Assembly (NCBI GenBank): GCA_948144175.1
Contig: CANXME010000853.1
Coordinates: 1,054,001 to 1,118,000 of the forward strand
Length of the DNA stretch: 64,000 nucleotides
From: Closterium sp. NIES-65
Lineage: Eukaryota > Streptophyta > Zygnematophyceae > Desmidiales > Closteriaceae
Direction of reading: 5' to 3'
A model generated the notes under the pieces. That model did not search any database. It was not told where the DNA came from and saw only the letters and a program-made list of their open reading frames with translations. A program made the position numbers and the translations under genes. Shown here piece after piece: positions 35,991 through 44,300 of this stretch; position 1 is the stretch's first letter, and each line of letters opens with the position of its first letter.

Positions 35991-36687
35991 GTGGTGGGCC
36001 CCCCCCCTTTCTCCCCTTCCCCCATTTCCCGTCGTCCGTCGTGGCGACCTGAGGGGGCCGAGCTGTGGGGTGGCGGGTATGGGGGTGGCCGGTGTGCCTT
36101 CCTCCCTTTCTCCTCCTCCTCCTTTGTCTCCCACTGCTGCAGCTGTCGCTGAGGGGGGTGGTTGTGTGGGAGACTGGGGTTTAGGGTTTTAGGGGGGTGC
36201 GTGGGAGTAGAGCTAGTGGTGTAGCAGTGGGTGTGTATCAGGGGGGTGGGACTGTGTGCGGGAGGATGAGCGGAGGTTGCCAGTTTGTCGTCAGCAGCAC
36301 CTGTAGTCCGGGGCGCTGTCCCGGTAGCCCAGTCGTAGCCAGCTGTGCCAGCCGTCCGTGGGTCCGTTGCCCGTCCGCCGCTATTTGAGCCGCGGGGCCT
36401 GTTACCCCTGTAGTCCGGGCGCAGTCCGGTAGCCGCTGTGCCAGTCTGCCTCCTGTTGCCCGTGTGTCTGCAGCTTCAGCCGTCGCCTCCTGTCTCCTCT
36501 CCCCTCACTCTCCCTCCTCCTCCTCACTTGCCCATTGTGACTACCACTAGCTTTGCTTATAATTGTAAACTCTAAACTATTTCTTCTTGAACTTGTGCTC
36601 AGAATGTGTGGTGACATTGTGATCCACCCTGAGCTTGTTTTGCTTTGCCTGCTCTGCTGATTACACCCCACTTTGGCTATGGGGGTG

Positions 36688-36817
36688 TGTCAGAATATTA
36701 TCTTATTGTTCTAGCCTGTAGTGGGGTGCTCTATAGCGAGTACAACCCTTCTAGGGTTTGCTATTTGTTTCCTCATTCTTGCTAGTTCAACCCTCTTTCT
36801 TCCTTCTGATTCTGACA
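36688..36817 (+). repeat. 3' LTR of non-autonomous copia
   Basis: 130 bp, preceded by the polypurine tract and followed by the target duplication CTTGT. Confidence 0.92.
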
Positions 36818-36822
36818 CTTGT

Positions 36823-37001
36823 TTCGCGGATCCTCCATTAGTCTCGGCGATTTCCCCTGGTGCCGGCTGGTCGTGACGTTTAAAATTTGCGCCACCATAT
36901 TCTCCTTTTTTCGCCCTCTCAGAAGTTGCCACGTTGTCTGTTTTCTGCTTCGGGGGTGCCTCACTGTTCTTGTCCTTCAGCTCCGCACACCTTCGCTCCA
37001 A
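36823..37001 (-). pseudogene. Gag-like remnant of the gypsy element
   Basis: A short lysine/glutamate-rich frame (MERRCAELKDKNSEAPPKQK and on) between the gypsy primer-binding site and the nested copia. By position it would be Gag, but no zinc knuckle or known domain is visible. Confidence 0.4.
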
Positions 37002-37248
37002 ATTCCAACTTTTTTGGGCAAAATTCTCTGGGCCGTTGAGATGAAACTCGATCGAACGGTCGAAACTCCAACCTTTCCACCAGTAAATCTGAGGGGTGTT
37101 CGAAAACCGAATCGAGGGGGACTTAGAAAAATTGCGCGGAACTGGTTTTACATACCCGTATCGGCGCTTTCGTCGTCGCCCCCGCGGTTTTTAAAGGCCG
37201 AAACTAAGCGGTTGAAGACCTCGCGTGTAAACCCGCTCTGATACCAAG

Positions 37249-37605
37249 TGTGAGGATCTAGGATCGAGCTCAGAAAAGATGATTCAAATTGAATTGAATT
37301 GAATGATCACCTGGGTACAACACGAGGCTATATATAGGCTCGACACAAGGCCCCGTAACCAGGTGTTACGGGAAGGTTCCGCGGGTCGCGAAGCGTCCCG
37401 AACAGATCCTTGCCGAATTCGGTAGAAGGCAATTCGGTGGCAACCGAAAAGCCAGAATTCGGTGCACGCAACCTAGCTCGGTGCTATAACTATAATAAAA
37501 TATAATCAAGCAATTCATGCATGCATATGATTATCCTATGCTAGAAATAGCATTATAAAGTAAAGGCAAGCAAGCATAGCTGGCATAAGCCGTCGTACTC
37601 TCACA
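37249..37605 (-). repeat. 5' LTR of the gypsy element
   Basis: 357 bp with 6-bp inverted ends TGTGAG/CTCACA. On the - strand it is followed by TTGGTATCAGAGCGG. A possible TATA sequence (CTATATATAGG on the + strand) lies at about 37330. No second LTR is present. Confidence 0.8.
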
Positions 37606-38412
37606 CTGGTCATGCAGACACTTTTTGGGCTGACGACCAGGCTACGCAGCGGTCGTCACAGGGTTACACCTTCAGCCTTGGCTCCGGCTCTGTTTTGTGG
37701 CGGTCTACTCGCTCGTCTTCTGTTCTCGGCTCCAGTTGTGAGGCTGAGATCTACGCGGGGGTCATGGCTGCACAGGAGCTACGCTGGCTCACCTACTTGC
37801 TGACTGACCTAGGAGAGCTGCCTCGTTCTCCTCCAATTCTGTACGTAGACAACAAGGCCATGCTGGTCTTGTGTTGGGAGCACAGACTGGAGCACAGAAC
37901 GAAGCACATTGCTCTTCGCTACTTCCTTGCTCGTGAGCTGCAGCAGCGTGGTCAGCTGCGCCTTGCTTACGTGGCCTCTGAGGCCAACATTGCCGATATC
38001 TTTACCTAGGCACTTCCGCCTTGTGATCATCAGCGCTTCTATACGATGCTAGGTCTTGTGCCTACTTGGCCTCACTTGCTCACTTCTTGACCTTGCTTGT
38101 ACTGTGCTTTTTCTATACCTGCACTTGCTTGTTTACCTTTATATGTGATCTTGCATGTGAACTGGCCTTGTGGCCTTGCTCTTGTGCTCGGACTGTGTGG
38201 TGACGTTGTGATCCACCCTGAGCTTGCTTTGCTTTGCTTGACTGGTCTTGTGACCTCTTGTTCTCCCCCACTTTGCCGATGGGGGTGTGTTAAACTTATA
38301 TGCTATAGTCTGTGTAGGCTATAGCTGGGTAGACAATATGGGGTACAACACTTTTAGGTTTTCCTACTTGTACCCACCTGCTTGCTAGTTGATTCATCCT
38401 CGTTCTCTCACA
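37606..38412 (+). mobile_element. Copia Y, right part of the chimeric element
   Basis: Resumes in RNase H (WADDQATQRSSQGYTF, DNKAMLV, RTKHIALRYFLA) with a TAG at 38007-38009, where relatives have TKAL. A decayed C-terminus, the conserved 3' untranslated region and an LTR at 38288-38412 follow. Its LTR matches the solo LTR at 62698-62823 rather than the LTR of X. The flank after the LTR, CCTTC, has no partner next to the X LTR. Confidence 0.8.
38288..38412 (+). repeat. 3' LTR of copia Y
   Basis: 125 bp, TGTTAAACTTATATGC to CTCTCACA, preceded by GGGGGTGTG. Clearly diverged from the 27140-27268 LTR across its whole length. Confidence 0.85.
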
Positions 38413-39654
38413 CCTTCGGGAGATGCCGGATTCGCGAGACATGCGCCGCACACACATCTCTCCGGCTTCGAGCTTTAGAATCCATTGCAGCTTCTCATGC
38501 GAGGTGTAGGAATTGCGCCTGTGCTTTGTCGGCTTGTGCCTGGGGGAGGGAGGACGGGCATCACGATTATCGCGAGATGGGTGGGGCCTTTTTTATTCTG
38601 AGGGGGGAAGGAGGGAATTGGAAGGTGCTCGGGGAGACCGTCAGCAGCCCAGAACTCCACGTCGTCGTATGCACTGGTTGCGGATTCGTCCAACGGGCAA
38701 TTAGCCGGCACTCCCCACCGTGGCTCTGGTGCGGAGGAAGATCCTTCGCCGCCGCTGCGTTCAGGCTCGGACAGGAAGGCGTCGAACGCCGAGTAGCCAG
38801 GCAGGAGGAGAAGCTGCAGAACCCCCTGTCGCGGAACACCAACAGCAGGCGGGACAAGAGGGGCCGGAGGAACGGGAGGAATAGGAGGCGCCGGGGGAGC
38901 AGGAGGGGTAGGAGGCGTAGGAGGAGTGGGAGGAACGGCAGGCACTACAGGTTGTGATGGAGGGACGGGCGCAGGGCGCGACTGCCATTGAGAGTAGTCA
39001 CGGGTGTCTCTGCGGGTACTTTCTCTAGCAGCAGGTTGGCGGCGGAACAAGAAATGCGTGCCTGGAAGGCCCGCCATGGCGACGGCAGGCCAAACGAACG
39101 AAGAAAACTGAATCAAAAGCTGAGAATGAGGGCCGTATGAAGCCCTCGCCCGAGACCCCTTCAGTTTTGCGGCCCGGCTTCCTCTGCGGGGAAAGTCCAG
39201 CCAGAGTCAAGATTCCACGCAGAGGAGCTGAGCTGGGAAGCTCTTTGCCTCTGTGGCAGGGAATCTTGATGTTGATGGGCACGTCGTGGCTGAACCACGA
39301 CGTGCCCACGATCGCATGCAACCATGATTGGGCCGCTGTGATGCGAAGTACGTGTGCGCTGGCATCGGCCAGGTTCACGTTCGATGAACCTGGCCTGGCC
39401 AACAAGGCGTGGAAGGCGTCATGCCACGCCTTGTTGGCCGTTTCACGCGCAAAGCATGCACAGTTTCGAACATTCTCGACTCAGGTGAATTTGCCTTTGA
39501 GAATGCTTCGATTTGGTATATTTAAAAACAAATTTCATTTTTGACATAACATAAACGCCGGCGCTTATAATTTTTCTATATTATAAGCCCACCCCCTTAA
39601 AAAAACATGTTTTATTAGTGCCCCCCATGGGGGTATATCCGGGGTATGACGATA

Positions 39655-40004
39655 CCTTACCCAGTCAGCTCAGAGATATGAAATATTTTGTAAGTGTGAA
39701 ACACTTTCTAAAAATGTATATTTTGAAAGCGCAGCTGACTGTAGTGAAGCAAGGCAACTGCAAATGCATATTCCCGAGTACATATCGAGGGTTGGAGGCC
39801 ATTTGGCCTCCACCCACGTCTTCATTTCGGAACTTTACAGTTCCGCTTCACCCCCCACCCGCCCCTAGTTGATCTCTATGTAATGTTTACCGTAGTTGGA
39901 CGAGAATGATGTAATTACCCAATTGAAATGAAGCACGTTGCCTTGCAAGAAACAGAAAGCAAGCTTTCTGAATTTAACATGTGTGAGTGCATGCGTGCGT
40001 GTTA
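39655..40004. other. Spacer between pogo-like copy A and the outer MITE-like element
   Basis: About 350 bp with no gene recognised. Confidence 0.4.
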
Positions 40005-41016
40005 GGGCGTATTCCTACGGCTTCTTATCAAGAAACCTCCTATCAAGATTGTACCCGTCATACCCCGGATATAAGTGTCAGAAAAATATATAACTCTATA
40101 TATTGTTTTGTAACTGCCTATAGTTTATCTACTTCTAGTTAATCTAATTCTACCTACGAGCTTCACACAGGCTTCACCATTTTCTAGAATTCTACCCTAC
40201 TCTAATCATCAGCTACAGTGGGGTCATCTGGGTCGGCCTCAGAGTCCGACTCAGGTTCCTCTACGTTGTTGCAGAAGAAACCGTCAGCTGCAATTTCATC
40301 ATCCATGTCAACCTCCTCGCCCTCGAGCTCGTCTCGCCTGTGTTGCGGGCAGCGCTTGTCCTGGGACCCATCCAGGGCGTTGCTGATGCCGCAGGTGAGG
40401 AACGCTCGTTGAATGAGCTCCTTGGGCACGGACTTCCAGGCCGTCGAGATCCACTTGAGCGTCAGCTCGACAGGAGGCTTCTTGATGTTGCCTGCCACGC
40501 AAATCCACAAACCGGGTCAGCACGGGTTAAAGAAATAAAAACGTTATCAGTGCTGCACCTCTCACCTTTCTTCGTCAAGGTGTCGACCCCCTCACGCTCA
40601 AACCACTCCTGGTAGAGCTGGCAAACGGCGGCCTTGAAGGAGCGGTTAACCGCGACATCGAGGGGTTGAATCTCCGAGGTGCAGCCAGCAGGGATAACCG
40701 CAGGGACCAGGTTGAGCTCGCCAAACTTCTTCTTCACCTCCGGGGTCAGGTGCCCGCGGTACGAATCGAGGACGAGCAGAGCCTTGCGGGGACGGACTCC
40801 AAACTTGGGGTTGATGTACGGCTTCACCGCCCCGTCCAGCCACTCGATGACCCCGTCCGCGTCCATCCAACCGTTGGGATGGACCCCCACGTGGATATCT
40901 GCACAACATAAAAACCACGATGTTAGTTACCGTACGTTTAACACCTGACATGAACATGCCACCGCGTAATCGACGTGTGCTTCATATTTGAAGGAAAATC
41001 TCCTTTGCGGACGGTC

Positions 41017-41150
41017 TATGGAAACAAAGAACGAGGATGGAATGACTATGAACGAAGTGAGTACAAATAGGAAACCCTAATTGGGTTGTACCCCCTATGG
41101 GATACCCCACTATAGCCTACAGAAAAACAAGTAAGCTATATGTTCTGACA
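41017..41150 (-). repeat. 3' LTR of copia E
   Basis: 134 bp; differs from the 5' LTR only in its terminal trinucleotide (TAT on the + strand instead of TGT). That change alters the conserved LTR end ACA to ATA. Confidence 0.93.
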
Positions 41151-41362
41151 CACCCCCATAGGCAAAGTGGGGGAGAACAAGGGGTCACAAGACCAGTCAA
41201 GCAAAGCAAAGCAAAGCTCAGGGTGGATCACAAAGTCACCACGCATTCCGAGCACAAGTTCAAAGGCCAGAAGGCCAGTTCACATGCAAGATCATATATA
41301 GAGATATACAAGAGTCAAGCATGCAAGAGCAAGAGTATCTATATGCGAAGGTACAAGCAAGG

Positions 41363-44300
41363 TCAAGAGGAGAGCAAGTGAGGCAAGACAGGCACAAGAC
41401 CCAACTGCGTGCAGCAATGCTGATGATCACAAGGCGCAAGTGCCTTGGTGAGGACATCAGCAGTGTTGGCCTCAGAGGCCACGTACGCAAGTCGCAGCTG
41501 TCCACGCTGCTGTAGCTCACGAGCAAGAAAGTAACGAAGAGCAATGTGCTTCGTTCTGTGCTCCAGTCGCTGCTCTCGACACAAGGCCAGCATGGCCTTG
41601 TTGTCTACGTACAGGACTGGAGGAGAACGAGGCTGCTCTCCAAGGTCGGTCAGCAGGTAGGTGAGCCAGCGTAACTCCTGTGCAGCCATAGCCCCAGCGT
41701 AGATCTCAGCCTCGCAACTGGAGCCGAGAACAGAAGACGAGCGGGTAGCCCGCCACGAGACAGAGCCGGAACCAAGGCTGAAGGTGTAACCCTGTGACGA
41801 CCGCTGCGTAGCCTGGTCGTCAGCCCAAGAAGCGTCTGCGTGCCCAGTGAGGACCACTGGACTGCGCCCTCCAAGCACTAGCCCCATGCCCGACGTACTG
41901 CACAAGTAGCGCAACACCCTCTTCGCTGCAGCCATGTGCTCTGGTCGGTGTCTCCCAGGAGCAACAAAGCGTGCGAGAATGCTAAGAGGGTATGCGAGGT
42001 CAGGTCGTGTGCAGGTCATCAGGTACATGAGGCAGCCAACAAGCTCTGCAAACGGGCCACTCGACTCTACGGACTCATCCGAAGGCAGAGCTGAGAGCGA
42101 GTGGCGAGTAGGCAGAGGAGTGGCCTGAGGCGAGGAGTACGTGAAGCCGAAGCGCTGAAGGACCTGCTGCACCATGTGTGACTGAGTCAGGGTAATGGTG
42201 CGGCGTGCTCTGTCCCGGGTGATCTGCAAGCCAAGGTAGCTGCGCAGTTCACCCAGGTCAGTGCACGTGTGTCTCTTCTGCAGCTCGGACTTCACGTAGG
42301 CGAGTCCAGCAGTGTCAGCTGTGGCAAAGACCAAGTCGTCGACGTACACGAGGATGTAGAACGGCGGCAGAGAGGTGTCGGTGCGCAGAAACAGCGACGG
42401 GTCGGCAGTGGAAGGAGCAAACCCAAGTGCCGCGAGCGTAGTCCTCAGTGTGTCGTGCCACTCACGTGGCGCCTGGCGGAGACCGTAGACTGGACGCCGG
42501 AGACTCCACTGGGTACCAGGAGGGAAAGACCCAGTGAAGCCAGGTGGGCGACGCAGCCAGATCTCCTCGTGCAGGCTGCCCTGCAAGAAAGCCGTGCTGA
42601 AGTCGAGAGAGTGGAGCTCGTAGTCACGGTGAGCAGCAACGTGCAGCAGAACCCGAAGAGTGGTCATCTTCGGGGTGGGGGAGAAGGTCTGAAAGTAGTC
42701 AACCCCCTGCCGCTGACTGAAGCCACGAGCCACGTAACGCGCCTTGAAGACAGGCGGAGAACCCGGCGGCCGCTTCACCCTGAAAATCCACATGCCACTG
42801 ACGATGTTCGCCCCAGGAGGGGGAACAGCGTCAACGTAGGTGCCTGTGGACTTCCAGGAAGCCATCTCTGCATCCATAGCTGCCTGCCACTGAGAGGAGT
42901 AGGGACCCTCTATCGCCTCCGCGTAAGAGCGCGGAGTCGGGATGTCTGGTGCATCCGGGTCTCCCTCAGGGGCTAGCAGTACAGACGCGAGACGAGGTGA
43001 AGCGGCGGCCAGACACTGGAACTCCTCCTGCCTGTCCTCAAGGACGTCCGTGCCAAGGGACGGAGGACAGGCGGACTCAGACTCAGTGACAAGACGAGCA
43101 GCGTAGTCTAGACGACAGCGCGCAGCAAAGTCGACAAGCTCAGTGACAAGGGCAGACGCAGCAGACGACTCGAAGGAGGGGTCAGTGACAGCAGTAGCCA
43201 GGAGACGCGTGACAGTAGGACTGGCAGCACGAAGAGAGTCCGACTCCGGGTCGGCAAGAGCAGGAAGAGAGGAAGCAGGAGGAGAAGGCAAAGGGGCACG
43301 CAGAGGAGCAGTGGACGGACGCAGTGACATCCGGTGCGTGCCAGGGACAGGAGGAGGACGCTGACGGGACCCGCGACCACTAGCGCGCTCAGTACGAACA
43401 GGCGACACAGGACGAGACGCAGGCTCACGACGCTCAGTAAGACCTCCAGTCGGACCAGCGTAGGGAGAAGGAGCAGGCAAAGGGGAGGCAGGCTGTAGCT
43501 GTGGCTGTGACCGGACAGGCTGCGGACCCTCTAAGGGAGGAGGAGGAGGTGTAAGACCAAGAACCTGCTGCAGGAGCGGAACGAAGTACGGTCGGGGCCG
43601 CCCGGCGACGCTAGAAACAGCAGGAACAGCACCAGCAGCCCCGGCAGGTGCACCCACTCCAGCAGCACCTCCAGCAGCACCACCAGAAGCTCCAGAACCT
43701 CCAGCCGCAGCACCAGGAGCACCGTCAGTCGGACCGCCAACGGCAGGCTCAGCGCCAACACCCTCAGCAGGACCAGCTCCAGGAGAACTCTCAGACTCAG
43801 CAGCTCCAGCACCCACAGTACGAGCACCGGCGGGGCGCGCAGCAGCAGTACCCTCTGCAGCCGAAGAACCACCAGCACCAGCACCACGCCTCCAGCGCCT
43901 GGCAAACCACTCACGCAGCTCCTGTGGGGAGAGTGGCTCCAGGCGAGACGAAGCACCCCCAGGCACAGCACCTCCAGGCTCAGCACCCCTAGACACAGCA
44001 CCCCCAGGCACAGCACCCCCAGGCTCAGCACCCCCAGGCTCAGCACCCCCAGGCTCAGCACCCCCAAGCACAGCACCCCCAGACTCGGCACCCCCAGACT
44101 CGGCACCTCCAGGCTCAGCACCCCCAGACTCCGCACCCCCAGGCTCAGCTCCCGCAGCAGCACCAGAGTCACCAGTGACCTCGACAGGCTCGACCGCGTC
44201 TACCTGGGACACACCTGAAGGGGCAGGACCCTGAGGGGGGAGGGGGACTACCGGGGGGGGACCTGGTACCAAGAAGAGCGGGGGCGGGGGGAGGGACGGA

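Larger units (their letters stand above)
35272..36817 (+). mobile_element. Non-autonomous copia (1546 bp), target duplication CTTGT
   Basis: Two 130-bp LTRs (35272-35401 and 36688-36817) differ by one base. CTTGT is repeated at 35267-35271 and 36818-36822. Inside: primer-binding site TGCTATCAGAGC, three copies of the GCGCCCCGAGGCGCGC hairpin, a GGCCCCGCCC-rich array, a short G/T-rich part, and about 100 bp matching the 3' untranslated region of A, B and E (CCACCCTGAGCTTG, then polypurine GGGGGTGTG). It has no Gag or Pol, so it must be moved in trans. It is inserted into the gypsy element. Confidence 0.9.
33071..37605 (-). mobile_element. Ty3/gypsy element, 3' truncated, with a nested copia
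   Basis: On the - strand: 5' LTR (37605-37249, TGTGAG..CTCACA ends), primer-binding site TTGGTATCAGAGCGG (just below 37249), a Gag-like remnant, the nested non-autonomous copia, then RT-RNase H-integrase to 33071. It stops abruptly there, without chromodomain or 3' LTR. The integrase-after-RNase H order is diagnostic for Ty3/gypsy. Confidence 0.85.
26016..39116 (-). pseudogene. Pogo-like transposase, copy A, broken
   Basis: The N-terminal proline-rich part lies at 39116-38413 and the C-terminal exons at 27092-26762, 26715-26383 and 26305-26016. The catalytic part is visible: NADQTPLWLEM (first Asp), LLVLDSYRRHLTP (second Asp) and TSEIQPLDVAVNRSF (third Asp). Damage: the copia complex plus a deletion removes the CENP-B-like DNA-binding segment, and the N-terminal frame shifts near 38590 at a homopolymer. 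The gene structure otherwise matches copy B. Confidence 0.8.
25698..39652 (-). mobile_element. Pogo/Tigger-like DNA transposon copy A (with nested retrotransposons)
   Basis: Left end CCGTCATACCCCGGATATA and right end (reverse complement TCGTCATACCCCGGATATA) form inverted repeats of about 19 bp flanked by TA (25696-25697 and 39653-39654), as in the Tc1/mariner/pogo superfamily. Own sequence is 25698-27139 and 38413-39652; everything between is the copia X/gypsy/copia Y insertion complex. Compared with copy B, about 366 bp of the transposase gene (equivalent to 48591-48956) are missing at the insertion. Confidence 0.85.

Noticed and set aside
35342..36152. Overlapping 230-300-codon frames in the non-autonomous copia
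   Set aside because: Same reason: GGCCCCGCCC repeats remove stops in all frames. The element has no recognisable Gag or Pol.
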